Assembly: GCF_023231945.1 (NCBI RefSeq)
Contig: NZ_JAJLJH010000008.1
Coordinates: forward strand, 124,001-188,000
Length of the DNA: 64,000 bases
Direction: 5' to 3'
Source: Scleromatobacter humisilvae
GTDB lineage: Bacteria; Pseudomonadota; Gammaproteobacteria; Burkholderiales; Burkholderiaceae_C
Shown one piece after another: positions 8,219-17,430 of the stretch. The notes beneath the pieces were generated by a model. That model saw only the letters and a list, made by a program, of their open reading frames with translations. It did not search any database and was not told the origin of the DNA. The translations under genes were made by a program, and so were the position numbers. Within the stretch, counting starts at the first letter, position 1, and each line of letters begins with the position of its first letter.

Positions 8219-10096
8219 ATGGATACAGCACATCGCCGGCAAGCCCTCCTGCCGCTCACCCTCGGCGCCATCGGCGTCGTCTACGGCGACATCGGCACGA
8301 GTCCGCTGTACACGATGTCGACCATCTTCGGCCCGGAGGGGGGCGTTCCGCTGGACGCCAGGCACCTCGCCGGCGCGGCGTCGACGATCTTCTGGGCGCT
8401 GATGCTGGTCGTCACGCTCAAGTACGTGATCCTGATCCTGCGCGCCGACAACCGCGGCGAGGGCGGCATCATGGCGCTCACCGCATTGGCGACGCAGGCC
8501 GCCGGCGGCACGGCCCGGCGGCGCGCGTTCCTGCTGTTGCTGGGACTGTTCGGCGCCGCGCTGTTCTACGGGGACAGCGTGATCACGCCGGCGATGTCGG
8601 TGGTGAGCGCGGTCGAGGGGCTTGAGGTCGTCGAGCCCGGCCTGAAGCGCTTCGTGCTGCCGATCGCCGTCGGCGTGCTGATCGGGCTGTTCCTCATGCA
8701 GCGCAAGGGCACCGCGGTCGTCGGCAAGCTGTTCGGGCCGATCATCGTGCTGTGGTTCCTCCTGCTGGCCGGCACCGGCATCCAGCAGATCAGCGCCTAC
8801 CCCGCGATCCTGCAGGCCTTCAATCCGCTGCTCGCGCTGCATTTCCTCGTCGAACGCGGCCCGCTCGTGTTCGCGGCCGTGGGGGCGATCGTGCTGGCGC
8901 TGACCGGCGCCGAGGCGCTCTACGCCGACATGGGTCATTTCGGCAGCAAGCCGATCCAGCTCGCCTGGCTGGGGCTGGTGCTGCCCGCGTTGACGCTGAA
9001 CTACCTGGGCCAGGCGGCGCTGCTGATCCGCGATCCGAAGGCGCTGGACAACCCGTTCTTCCACCTTTTCCCGCAGGGCTGGCTGCTTCCCATCGTGGTC
9101 CTCGCGACCATGGCCACCGTGATCGCCTCGCAGGCCGTGATCTCCGGTGCGTTCTCGATGACGCGCCAGGCGATCCAGCTGGGATTCCTGCCGCGCATGC
9201 AGGTCATCTACACCTCGGCCAGGGAGGCCGGCCAGATCTACCTGCCGCGCGTCAACTGGATCCTGCTGTTCGCCGTGATCATGGCGGCCCTCGGATTCGG
9301 CAGTTCCGCGGCGATGGCGTCGGCCTACGGCATCGCCGTGACGGTGACGATGCTGATCACGACGATGCTGACGTTCTTCGTCGTGCGAAACCTGTGGGGA
9401 CTGCCGCGCTGGCTGGCATGGTCGGGCACGGGCGTCTTCTTCGCGTTCGACCTGCTGCTGGTCACGTCGTGCTCGATCAAGTTCGTGCAGGGCGGCTGGT
9501 TCCCCATCGTGCTGGGCCTGGCGATCTTCACGGTGATGTCCACGTGGAAGCGCGGCCGTGAGCTGCTGATCGACTCGATCCGCCAGGACGACCCCGAGCT
9601 GCTGCCGTTCATCCAGTCGCTGGCCGAGCACGTCGAACAGCGTGCGCCGCGCACGGCCGTCTTCATGGTGGCCAACCCCGACACCGTGCCGCAGGCGTTG
9701 ATGCACAACCTCAAGCACAACTGCGTGCTGCACGAGCAGAACGTGATCCTGTCGGTGATCTTCCACGAGCGCGCGTACGTCGAGGGCGACGAGGTCGTCG
9801 TCGTCACGCCGCTGGCCGAGGGCTTCTGGCGCGTGGGCATCAACTACGGCTTCATGAACCTGCCCGACATCCCCGAGGCGCTGAAGATCTGCGAATCGCA
9901 CGGCATCGACCTCGAGCCGATGCGCACCAGCTACTTCGTCAGCCGCGAGACGGTCGTGCCCACGCGCGGCGACGGCATGTGGCAGTGGCGCGAACGCCTG
10001 TTCGCGGCGATGTCGCGCAACGCGGGCAGCGTCGTCGAGTTCTTCAAGATCCCCAACAACGCGGTGATCGAGCTGGGCACGCGCGTGCAGATCTGA
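8219..10096 (+). CDS. kup: Low-affinity potassium transporter Kup
   Basis: 625 residues, close to the usual 622. The ATG at 8219 is chosen because the family's conserved N-terminus [18 protein letters not shown] follows about 15 residues later; an upstream in-frame extension has no family resemblance. About 12 membrane segments are visible, then a C-terminal cytoplasmic region from about residue 430. Kup imports K+ with protons across the inner membrane, mainly at low pH or under hyperosmotic stress. No good ribosome site precedes the ATG. The 255-base upstream gap is shared with the DUF2917 gene and has no recognisable operator. Confidence 0.97.
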   Translation: MDTAHRRQALLPLTLGAIGVVYGDIGTSPLYTMSTIFGPEGGVPLDARHLAGAASTIFWALMLVVTLKYVILILRADNRGEGGIMALTALATQAAGGTARRRAFLLLLGLFGAALFYGDSVITPAMSVVSAVEGLEVVEPGLKRFVLPIAVGVLIGLFLMQRKGTAVVGKLFGPIIVLWFLLLAGTGIQQISAYPAILQAFNPLLALHFLVERGPLVFAAVGAIVLALTGAEALYADMGHFGSKPIQLAWLGLVLPALTLNYLGQAALLIRDPKALDNPFFHLFPQGWLLPIVVLATMATVIASQAVISGAFSMTRQAIQLGFLPRMQVIYTSAREAGQIYLPRVNWILLFAVIMAALGFGSSAAMASAYGIAVTVTMLITTMLTFFVVRNLWGLPRWLAWSGTGVFFAFDLLLVTSCSIKFVQGGWFPIVLGLAIFTVMSTWKRGRELLIDSIRQDDPELLPFIQSLAEHVEQRAPRTAVFMVANPDTVPQALMHNLKHNCVLHEQNVILSVIFHERAYVEGDEVVVVTPLAEGFWRVGINYGFMNLPDIPEALKICESHGIDLEPMRTSYFVSRETVVPTRGDGMWQWRERLFAAMSRNAGSVVEFFKIPNNAVIELGTRVQI

Positions 10097-10100
10097 GCGT

Positions 10101-10120
10101 GGCTGGATGGCCGTCCAGCC
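10101..10120 (+). terminator. Possible hairpin after kup
   Basis: GGCTGGA (10101-10107) pairs perfectly with TCCAGCC (10114-10120) five bases after the kup stop. No T tract follows, so this may be an RNA-stabilising hairpin or a weak, Rho-assisted stop rather than a classical terminator. Confidence 0.4.
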
Positions 10121-10257
10121 CACATGGCCGGCCGAATCGAGACATTCGTCGCGAACGGCGGCCGCCCGTTCGGTGGATGCCCTGTCCTGCCGCGCTCAAT
10201 GAGATCCGGGCAACGGTCGATATATGAACCATGCCCTTCCAGAAAAGTACCGCGGCC

Positions 10258-10992
10258 ATGGACATGCGTCGCGTCCTGACGTGCGCGCTGCTGGCGTCCG
10301 CGGTCTCGTCCGCCGGGGCCGATCCGGCCGCCTACGTCTTCACGCCGTACAACGACGCCGGCAAGTGGCAGCTCGCGTACGGCCTGGGCACCGAGCACGA
10401 CCGCGACGGCTCGCGCGAGACGCAGCAGACGCTGGCCATCGGCGGCGCGCCCACCGCGCGCTGGTACACCTCGGTCTACGCGGCCTGGGCCGCGGACGAC
10501 GGCGGCCGCTTCCAGACCGATGAATGGTCGTGGACCAACCACCTGCAGGTGACCACGCCCGGCGCCGGCCCGGTCGACGTCGGCCTGCTGTGCGAACTCT
10601 CGCGCCCGCACGACCGCGACGAGGGCCGCCTCGGCGTCAGCTGCGGCCCGACGCTGCAGATGGACACCGACGATCTGCAGGTCAACGTCAATCCGCTGCT
10701 GGGCAAGCACATCGGCGCCGAGGAGCCCGAGAAGCTCGCGCTCGGCTACCAGTGGCAGGTCAAGGGCATGGTCGCGCAGGGCGTCGAGCTGGGTGCGCAG
10801 GGCTTCGGCTCGTTCGGCACGTGGAACCACTGGTCGCCGGCGTCCGGACAGCAGCACAGCGTCGGCCCCGCGATCTTCCTCAAGACCAACGCGTTCGGCG
10901 GCCCGATCCGCGTCGACGCGGCGTGGCTGTTCGGCATCGGCGACGGCTCGCCGCGCAACACGATCCGGCTGCGCCTCGAGCACGAGTTCTGA
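10258..10992 (+). CDS. Small exported protein of unknown function (outer-membrane-like)
   Basis: 244 residues from the ATG at 10258; alternatives at 10231 and 10264 are possible. A signal peptide is evident (DMRRVLTCALLASAVSSAGA). The mature part alternates polar and aromatic residues (GKWQLAYGLGTEH, RWYTSVYAAWAAD, LALGYQWQVKGM) and ends in a terminal Phe (LRLEHEF). These features fit a small outer-membrane beta-barrel. No named family is recognised. Its stop is 6 bases from the stop of the convergent GGDEF-EAL gene. It follows kup by about 160 bases and may have its own promoter. Confidence 0.7.
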   Translation: MDMRRVLTCALLASAVSSAGADPAAYVFTPYNDAGKWQLAYGLGTEHDRDGSRETQQTLAIGGAPTARWYTSVYAAWAADDGGRFQTDEWSWTNHLQVTTPGAGPVDVGLLCELSRPHDRDEGRLGVSCGPTLQMDTDDLQVNVNPLLGKHIGAEEPEKLALGYQWQVKGMVAQGVELGAQGFGSFGTWNHWSPASGQQHSVGPAIFLKTNAFGGPIRVDAAWLFGIGDGSPRNTIRLRLEHEF

Positions 10993-10998
10993 TCGGGG

Positions 10999-13431
10999 TC
11001 AGTGCAGCAGGTGCAGGCTGTCGGTCTCGCCGGCCGCGCGGCGCATGCCCCAGCTCGTCGACCAGGCCGAGAACTCGCCGACCGGCATCGGGCGGCCCAT
11101 GTGATAGCCCTGCGCCTGGTCGCACTTGAGCTCGCGCAGCAGGTTCCACGCCTCGGCGGTCTCGACGCCCTCGGCGACGACGGTAATGCCCAGGTTGTGC
11201 GCCAGGTCGATCGTCGAGCGCACGATCATCTCGTCGTCGCGGTCGCTCTGCATGTTGCGCACGAAGGACTGGTCGATCTTGAGTTCGTCGACGGGCAGGC
11301 GCTTGAGGTAGGCCAGCGACGAGTAGCCGGTGCCGAAGTCGTCGATCGACAACTTGAAGCCCATCGCGTTCAGCGCGTCCAGCGTGGCGAGCGCGCGCTG
11401 CGGGTCGTCCATGATCGCGCTCTCGGTGATCTCGAGGCAGAACGCCGCGGCCGGCACGCCGTGCCTGACCAGCAGCGCGCCGAACTTCTGCGGCAGGTCC
11501 ATGTCCAGCAGGTCGCGCGTGGACAGGTTGACCGACAGCCGCAGCTGCAGCCCCTCGTCGGCGAGCGTCTGCCAGTGGCGCGCGGCCTCCTCGAACACCC
11601 ACATCGTCAGGTGGCGGATGAAGCCGGTCTGCTCGGCGAACGGGATGAACTGGACCGGCGGCACGAGGCCGCGCTGCGGATGCTGCCAACGCACCAGCGC
11701 CTCGGCGCCGACGACGGCGCGGTCCTCCAGCGCCAGCTTGGGCTGCAGGTACAGGCGCAGCTCGTTGCGGTCGACGGCCTGGCGCAGCTCGGAGATCAGC
11801 GTCAGCGTCTGCGCGCTGGTGGCGTCGATCGACGGGTCGTAGGTCGCGGGGCCGTTGCCGCGCTGCTTGGCGGCATGCATCGCCATCTCGGCGCGCACCA
11901 GCAGCGCGTCGGCGGTGTCGGCATGCTGCGGCCAGCACGCCACGCCGATGCTCGCGCCGATGTCGACCTTGTGCTCGCCCAGCGTCAGCGGCTGCTCCAG
12001 CGCCTGCTCGATGCGCAGGGCGACGGCGTGCGCCTGTGCCGCATCGGCCCGGCGCAGCAGGACGCCGAACTCGTCGCCGCTCAGGCGCGCGACGACGTCG
12101 CCGTCGCGCGCAAGCGCGCGGCCGAGGCGTTCGGCGACCGACACCAGCACCTGGTCGCCGACGCCGTAGCCCAGCACGTCGTTGACGTGCTTGAAGCGCG
12201 TCAGGTCCAGCATCAGCACGGCCACCGACGTCTCGATGCCGTGTGCCAGCAGCGCGTCGCCCGCATCGCGGATCGCCGTGCCCGCCAGCTCGCGGAAGCG
12301 CGCGCGGTTGGGCAGCGCGGTGAGCCCGTCCCAGTAGGCCAGCCGCAGGATCTGCGCCTGGTTCTCGGCGATGCTCACGCGCATGCGCTCGAACGAGTGC
12401 GACAGCGCGCCGATCTCGTCCTCGCGGTTGAGCCCGCGCATCGGCGTCGCGTAGTCGCCGGCGCCCAGGCGCTCGGCGGCGTCGGCGAGGCCGCGCAGCG
12501 GCGTGGTCACGCGGCGCGCGGTCAGCACGCTGCCGATCGCGAAGACGCCGATGGCCGTCAGCGTGATGAGGATCAGCCGCCATTGCAGGTCGGCCGGCAG
12601 CCGCACGGCGTCGCCCACCGACAGCGAGATCAGCGCGAGCACGCCCGCGGACAGGCTGTGGTCGGCGCTGAGCGGCACGGCGTGCACGCCGAGCTCGTCG
12701 CCCTGGGTCGGCACCGAAACCATCGTGTCGCCCGGCGCGCCGGCACCCCACGCGCTCTCGGCGAGATCGATGGCGCTGGACTTCGTCAACGCCGTCATGC
12801 TGACCGCCCAGGGCTCGCGCCCGGTGGCGCGCGACAGCAGCGTCAGGTCGAGGCCGGACAGGCGCTTCATGTCGGTCTTGAGCGCGTCGTCCAGCGGGAA
12901 CGCGATCAGGATCCAGCCGATCAGGCGCGGCGCCTTCACCGGCACCAGCACGGCCTGGTAGGGCTGGCCGCCGACCAGCATGATCTCGCTGGCCGAGCTG
13001 GCCGGGTTCTGCGACTTGAGGTGCGCGGCGACCGGCGCGATGTCGGTGCCGCTGCGGGCGGACGCGCGGTGCAGCACCGTGCCGTCAAGCCCCAGGTAGC
13101 CGACCTCCGTCGCACCGACGCGGCGGCGCAGGTTGTCCAGCGCCGAGACGATGGTGTTCTCGTCGCCCTCGAACAGCGTCGTGCGGAAGCCGAAGTCGGC
13201 GGCCGTCACCTCGGCCACGTCGGACACCGCGTGCACCCGGCGCTCGAGCAGCGTCTGCAGCAGCTGTTCGCCCTCGACCAGGCGAGCCGGCAGCTCGCTG
13301 TGCGCGTGGCGCGACAGACTGATGCGCAGCGAGGCGAAGCTGACGAGCTGCACCGCCAGCAGCAGCGCCAGGAACAGCCCGATGATGCGGGCGCCGAGGG
13401 ATTTCCGCCAGGAGCGGTCCTGCGCGTTCAC
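10999..13431 (-). CDS. Membrane-bound GGDEF-EAL protein (cyclic di-GMP synthesis/breakdown)
   Basis: 810 residues from a GTG at 13431 whose bases overlap the TGA of the upstream cupredoxin gene (GTGA), implying translational coupling. Order: membrane segment at about 18-36, periplasmic sensor region at about 40-280, second membrane segment at about 284-304, HAMP linker, GGDEF domain with SGDEF at 451-455, then EAL domain with EALVRW at 577-582 and DDFGTG at 697-702. An RxxD inhibitory site (442-445) precedes SGDEF. The catalytic motifs of both halves look intact, so it could make and degrade c-di-GMP; which activity dominates cannot be read. The periplasmic region resembles no named sensor clearly. 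Confidence 0.92.
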   Translation of the reverse strand: MNAQDRSWRKSLGARIIGLFLALLLAVQLVSFASLRISLSRHAHSELPARLVEGEQLLQTLLERRVHAVSDVAEVTAADFGFRTTLFEGDENTIVSALDNLRRRVGATEVGYLGLDGTVLHRASARSGTDIAPVAAHLKSQNPASSASEIMLVGGQPYQAVLVPVKAPRLIGWILIAFPLDDALKTDMKRLSGLDLTLLSRATGREPWAVSMTALTKSSAIDLAESAWGAGAPGDTMVSVPTQGDELGVHAVPLSADHSLSAGVLALISLSVGDAVRLPADLQWRLILITLTAIGVFAIGSVLTARRVTTPLRGLADAAERLGAGDYATPMRGLNREDEIGALSHSFERMRVSIAENQAQILRLAYWDGLTALPNRARFRELAGTAIRDAGDALLAHGIETSVAVLMLDLTRFKHVNDVLGYGVGDQVLVSVAERLGRALARDGDVVARLSGDEFGVLLRRADAAQAHAVALRIEQALEQPLTLGEHKVDIGASIGVACWPQHADTADALLVRAEMAMHAAKQRGNGPATYDPSIDATSAQTLTLISELRQAVDRNELRLYLQPKLALEDRAVVGAEALVRWQHPQRGLVPPVQFIPFAEQTGFIRHLTMWVFEEAARHWQTLADEGLQLRLSVNLSTRDLLDMDLPQKFGALLVRHGVPAAAFCLEITESAIMDDPQRALATLDALNAMGFKLSIDDFGTGYSSLAYLKRLPVDELKIDQSFVRNMQSDRDDEMIVRSTIDLAHNLGITVVAEGVETAEAWNLLRELKCDQAQGYHMGRPMPVGEFSAWSTSWGMRRAAGETDSLHLLH

Positions 13432-14033
13432 TTGATCAATCCACCCGTGCCCAGCCTGATGCGCTGCTCGACGTCGCCGGCCGCCACGGTCAGCGGCAGC
13501 AGCTGCGGCGGCGTCGTCTCGGCCAGCGAGGAATGCCACACGTGCATCTGGTAGTTGCCGGGCGGCACGTCGAGCACCCTGGCGGCGCCGGAGGCCGCGC
13601 TGCGGGCCCACAGCGGCGTGTCGGTGACGACGACCCACGCGATCATGCCGTCGTGGATGTTGCAGCCGAGCACGGCGACGCCAGGCTTGTCGAACACGAT
13701 CGGCGTGTGCGGCACGCCGGCATAGAGCTTGATCTGGAAGGTCTTGGCCGCGGAGTAGGAATAGACGTGGTGCTTGACGGTGTCCTGGTTCGGGAACAGC
13801 ACGGGCGTGCCCACGGTCACGACCGTCACGGCCGGGTGGAACTCGAGATCCTTCTGGGCGATCTGGGCCCCGGCCATCGGCTTGACCGGCAGCGGCGCGC
13901 CCACCGGCTCCAGCATCACCACCGCATCGGCGAGCGCGTGGCCGGCCGGATCCGTCACGACGATGCTCACGCCGGCGGCCTGCGCGACAGCGGCGGACGA
14001 CAGGGCAACGATCAACGCGAGACGGGCGAACAT
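13428..14033 (-). CDS. Periplasmic cupredoxin-like protein (methylamine utilisation-type)
   Basis: 201 residues with a signal peptide (MFARLALIVALSSAAVAQA). The fold looks like plastocyanin/cupredoxin: a paired His near DTVKHHVYSYS and a distal LGCNIHDGMIAW block supplying Cys, His and Met, the usual type I copper ligand pattern. A short carboxypeptidase-regulatory-like segment (VVTDPAGHALADAVV) lies at the N-terminus. Proteins of this type are often labelled methylamine utilisation protein, but no methylamine genes are here. Its stop overlaps the start of the GGDEF-EAL gene, so the two are likely made together and may act as sensor partner and output. Copper binding is inferred from motifs. 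Confidence 0.82.
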   Translation of the reverse strand: MFARLALIVALSSAAVAQAAGVSIVVTDPAGHALADAVVMLEPVGAPLPVKPMAGAQIAQKDLEFHPAVTVVTVGTPVLFPNQDTVKHHVYSYSAAKTFQIKLYAGVPHTPIVFDKPGVAVLGCNIHDGMIAWVVVTDTPLWARSAASGAARVLDVPPGNYQMHVWHSSLAETTPPQLLPLTVAAGDVEQRIRLGTGGLIK

Positions 14034-14209
14034 TGGCAGCGGTTCCAGGGTTGCGCACGCCGGCCGCGTCCGGGCGACGCGAGGCGGAGTCGTGCTGCCA
14101 GGGTATCGGCAGAAGCGGTCGCGCGCTGAAGCGCCTGGTGACGCGTGGACACCCGCGCGCGAAATCCGTCACGCCGCGCGGCGGTCCGTGTCGCCCCGGT
14201 GCCGGCGGA

Positions 14210-15991
14210 TCAGGCCAGCTCGAGCGCGGAAATCCGGCGCCGGCCGGCGTCCTTGGACGCGTAGAGCGCCTGGTCGGCGCGGCGGAACACCAGGTCGAGA
14301 TCCATGCGCGGATCGGCCATGAACGTGACGATCCCGGCCGAGAAGCCCACGCGCGTGAGCTCGTGCTCGCCGCTCCTGAACACGCGCGCGCCCAGCCGTT
14401 CCTGCAGCTCCTCGACGCGCTCGTGCGCGGCGATGTCGTCGGTGTCGGCCATCACGACGCAGAACTCCTCGCCGCCGTAGCGGCAGCACAGGTCGTGCGC
14501 GCGGAAGGCGTCGCGCACCAGGTCGGCGAAGCCCTCGAGCACGAGGTCGCCCATCTGGTGGCCGTAGGCGTCGTTGACCTTCTTGAAGTGGTCGAGGTCG
14601 ATCAGGATCACGACGATGCGGTCGCCGCGGCGCGAGGCCATCGACACCAACCCCGGCAGCGCCTCGCCGAGATAGCGCCGGTTGTAGAGGCCGGTCAACG
14701 CATCGCGGTTGGCGAGCTCGCGCAGCGATTCCTGCAGCCGCTCGACCTCGCGCAGCCGCTGCTCCAGCAGCTGGTTCTTCTGCGCGATGGCCGCCTCGGC
14801 ATTCTCGGCGAGGGTGCGCTCGCGGCGCGCGTGCTCGATCTCCATGCGCGCCAGGTGCGTCTGGTGGTCGACGTGCAGGTCGATGTGGCGCACCTCGGCC
14901 GACTTCTTGGCGAGGTCGTTGCGCATCGACACGACCTGGCACTGCAGCTCGTAGGCGCGCTGGTAGTTGCCGACCTGCGCCTGCAGCCGCGCCGTCAGGT
15001 CGAGGCAGGCCTGCACGCCCAGCTTGTGCGTGTTGCGCGGGATCTGGCGGCAGCCGGCCTCGCCGACCTGCGCCGCCGACGGGATGTCGCCCTGCTCGGC
15101 CAGCAGCAGCGCGCGCACGTAGGCCACGTGCACCAGCACGCCGGGCTCGGAGCCGGCGTCGGCGTGGGCGGCGGCGTCCTCCAGCAGCGCCGCGGCGCCG
15201 GCGGCGTCGCCCAGCTTCAGCCGGGCCTCCGCCGCGACCAGCAGCGCGCCGGCGAGGAACAGCGGCGAGGCGAGCTCCGCGCGCGCGTCGAGCGCCGCCT
15301 GCAGCACGGCGTCGGCGCGCCGGACCTCGTTCTTGGCCAGCAGGCACTGCGCCCAGGCGCGCGCCGCGCCGAGCTTGCGCGGCGTCAGCGGCAGCGGCTG
15401 GTAGAGGCGCCAGGCCTCCTGCAGGTAGGTGGAGGCGAGGTCGACGTTGCCCACCAGCAGGTGGCTGTGGCCGATGTTCATCTGCACGTTGGCGATCAGC
15501 CCCGCCGGCGCGTCGGCGCTCGCGACCAGCCGGTTCAGCGCGCGGTAGGTGCGCTCGGGCTCCTGCGCCCAGCCCAGCATGTAGCCGCGGAAATGGCCGG
15601 CCATCAGCTCCATCCAGCTCAGCTCGATCGGGTCGAGATGGGCCTCGGCCTCCTCGCGGATCGCCTCGACGTCGCCCATGCCGTCGTCCGGATTCGTGCG
15701 CAGCGTCGCGAGGAACACCTCCAGCAGGTCGACCAGCAGCGACTCCACGCGCCAGCCGTGCGCACGCGCCTCGGCCGTGGCCGCGAGCATCGGCGAGCCG
15801 AGCGCCTCGCGGTCGCCGAAGCGCGCCTGGTGGTGCATCCTGACGATGCGCAGCCGCAGCTGCGTGCGCTCCAGGCCGCCGGCGCTCGCGCGCGCCCAGG
15901 CCTCGTCCCAGAGGCGCATCGCGCGATCGGGCTCGTCGGGCAACAGGCGCAGCGCGGTCAGCGCCAGGTGGTCGATTTCGGCGGCGGACAT
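14210..15991 (-). CDS. TPR-repeat diguanylate cyclase (GGDEF)
   Basis: 593 residues, ATG at 15991. The N-terminal 370 residues are helical and rich in Ala/Leu with a TPR-like spacing (GLIANVQMNIGHSHLLVGNVDLAS, YQRAYELQCQVVSMRNDLAKKS). A coiled-coil linker follows (about 370-420), then a GGDEF domain with GGEEF at 506-510 and an RAHD inhibitory site just before it. No membrane segment or signal peptide is seen, so it is cytosolic. It should make c-di-GMP. It begins 16 bases after the stop of the small lipoprotein gene and is probably co-transcribed with it. Confidence 0.9.
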   Translation of the reverse strand: MSAAEIDHLALTALRLLPDEPDRAMRLWDEAWARASAGGLERTQLRLRIVRMHHQARFGDREALGSPMLAATAEARAHGWRVESLLVDLLEVFLATLRTNPDDGMGDVEAIREEAEAHLDPIELSWMELMAGHFRGYMLGWAQEPERTYRALNRLVASADAPAGLIANVQMNIGHSHLLVGNVDLASTYLQEAWRLYQPLPLTPRKLGAARAWAQCLLAKNEVRRADAVLQAALDARAELASPLFLAGALLVAAEARLKLGDAAGAAALLEDAAAHADAGSEPGVLVHVAYVRALLLAEQGDIPSAAQVGEAGCRQIPRNTHKLGVQACLDLTARLQAQVGNYQRAYELQCQVVSMRNDLAKKSAEVRHIDLHVDHQTHLARMEIEHARRERTLAENAEAAIAQKNQLLEQRLREVERLQESLRELANRDALTGLYNRRYLGEALPGLVSMASRRGDRIVVILIDLDHFKKVNDAYGHQMGDLVLEGFADLVRDAFRAHDLCCRYGGEEFCVVMADTDDIAAHERVEELQERLGARVFRSGEHELTRVGFSAGIVTFMADPRMDLDLVFRRADQALYASKDAGRRRISALELA

Positions 15992-16007
15992 GGCGGGCAG
16001 CGCGGGT

Positions 16008-16652
16008 TCAATGATCCTTCGCGCGGCCCAGGAACAGCACCGGCACGATGACCGGCGCGAGCGGCGCCCAGTAGATCAGCTGCACGCCGTCGGCGGCCAT
16101 GCGGATCGGCGTGGCCGCCTCGTCGACGGCGTTGTCGGCGGTGCTGGCATCGATCGTGATGTCGATGGTGGTGGGCTTGTTCAGCTTGTCATGCGGGCCG
16201 CGCAGCGCGTAGGTCCAGCCCGTGAAGCGCTGGCCCTTGAGGATGCCGCCGGCGGCCATCACGCCGTCCGGCCCGGCAACGAGGCCGACCTCGCTCGCCT
16301 GCGCCCGGGCCGCGGGCGAGGCGTCCGGGACCAGCGTCAGCAGCCAGTCGCCGGTGACGATGCCGCGCTGGTCGATGTGGAAGGTGGTGAACGTGGCTGT
16401 CAGCTGCGGATGCACCGGCGAGCGCAACGCCTTCACCAGCACCTCGGGCGCGGTGAAGATGTAGTGGTGGCCGCTGCCGATCGCGGCGATGCGCTTGTCG
16501 TCGCCCGACACCAGCACCGACGAGATCGTCTCGGTGTAGTGCTGTTCCCGAGCGGGCGCCGGTGCCGATTCGCGGGCGGGGCTCGCGCAACCGGACAGCA
16601 CGAAGGCCGCGCCGGCCATCGCCGCGAGGGCGAGACGTCGAACTGCAATCAC
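16008..16652 (-). CDS. Putative lipoprotein of unknown function
   Basis: 214 residues. The GTG at 16652 is preferred because AGGGAG lies 8 bases upstream; another GTG at 16661 sits directly on that ribosome site. The N-terminus has a lipobox (VLSGC, Cys 22), so it should be lipid-anchored in the envelope. The body contains TFTTFHIDQRGIVTGDWLL and a hydrophobic C-terminal stretch (LIYWAPLAPVIVPVLFLG) that may be a second anchor. No family is recognised. It lies 79 bases downstream of kdpE and 16 bases upstream of the TPR-GGDEF gene. Confidence 0.72.
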   Translation of the reverse strand: MIAVRRLALAAMAGAAFVLSGCASPARESAPAPAREQHYTETISSVLVSGDDKRIAAIGSGHHYIFTAPEVLVKALRSPVHPQLTATFTTFHIDQRGIVTGDWLLTLVPDASPAARAQASEVGLVAGPDGVMAAGGILKGQRFTGWTYALRGPHDKLNKPTTIDITIDASTADNAVDEAATPIRMAADGVQLIYWAPLAPVIVPVLFLGRAKDH

Positions 16653-16694
16653 CTTGGACACTCCCTGACCGGCGCCGCGCCGGAACCCGCAATT

Positions 16695-16708
16695 ATCGGT
16701 GCACCGAT
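16695..16708. repeat. Perfect 14-bp palindrome between kdpE and the lipoprotein gene
   Basis: ATCGGTGCACCGAT reads the same on both strands. It sits in the 79-base gap, 23 bases after the kdpE stop and 42 bases before the lipoprotein start. It could be a short operator for a dimeric regulator or part of a weak transcript hairpin; the sequence alone does not decide. Confidence 0.5.
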
Positions 16709-16731
16709 GAGCTGTCTCTAGGGGGAATGAC

Positions 16732-17430
16732 TCAGGGAACGAACCTATAGCCGACACCGAGCTCGGTGATCAGGTGCTGCGGCTGCGACGGGTCGGCCTC
16801 CAGCTTCGCGCGCAGGTGGCCCATGTAGATGCGCACGTAGTGCGTGTCCTGTGAATGGGACGGCCCCCATACGGCGCGAAGGAGTTGCGGGTGAGTGAGC
16901 ACTCGGTTCGGATGCGAGGCCAGGTGCGTCAGCAGGCGGTATTCGATGGGCGTCAGGTGCAGCGCGGCGCCGGCGCGTTCCACCGTGCGGTGCGCCAGGT
17001 CGATGCGCACGTCGCCGAACTCCAGCACGCTGGCGGCCTCGGCGCTCGCGCGCGGGTGCCGGCGCAGCTGGGCGCGCACGCGGGCGAGCAGCTCGCCGGT
17101 GCCGAAGGGCTTGACGAGGTAGTCGTCGGCGCCGGCATCGAGCGCGGCGATCTTGTCGGCCTCCATCGTGCGCGCCGACAGCACGATGATCGGGATCTCC
17201 GACCACGCGCGCAGCCCGCGGATGAAGTCGATGCCGTCGCCGTCCGGCAGCCCGAGATCGAGCACCACGAGGTCCGGCCGCCGCGTGCCGGCCTCGATCA
17301 GCCCGCGCTGCACGCCGTCGGCCTCGGCGACCTCCAGCGACTCGGCCTGCAGCGACAGCCGGATGAAGCGGCGGATCTCGGCCTCGTCCTCGACGACCAG
17401 CACCCGGCCCGGGGTCTCGCTCGCGCTCAT
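16732..17430 (-). CDS. kdpE: OmpR/KdpE-family response regulator
   Basis: 232 residues, ATG at 17430 overlapping the TGA of the kinase gene (ATGA). A receiver domain (about 8-120) has the acidic pocket VVEDEAE, the phospho-acceptor region VVLDLGLPDGDG and the conserved Lys in VKPFGTGELLARV. A winged-helix DNA-binding domain follows (about 130-230; LTPIEYRLLTHLASHPNRVLTH and DTHYVRIYMGHLRAKLE), as in KdpE. Classical KdpE activates kdpFABC under K+ limitation, but no kdpFABC is in this window, so its targets are unknown. It pairs with the overlapping short KdpD-type kinase. Confidence 0.9.
   Translation of the reverse strand: MSASETPGRVLVVEDEAEIRRFIRLSLQAESLEVAEADGVQRGLIEAGTRRPDLVVLDLGLPDGDGIDFIRGLRAWSEIPIIVLSARTMEADKIAALDAGADDYLVKPFGTGELLARVRAQLRRHPRASAEAASVLEFGDVRIDLAHRTVERAGAALHLTPIEYRLLTHLASHPNRVLTHPQLLRAVWGPSHSQDTHYVRIYMGHLRAKLEADPSQPQHLITELGVGYRFVP

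Noticed and set aside
11002-13554. An 850-codon plus-strand frame opposite the GGDEF-EAL gene
   Set aside because: Composition is Arg/Ala/Gln-rich without motifs; the minus strand carries intact SGDEF and EAL catalytic blocks.
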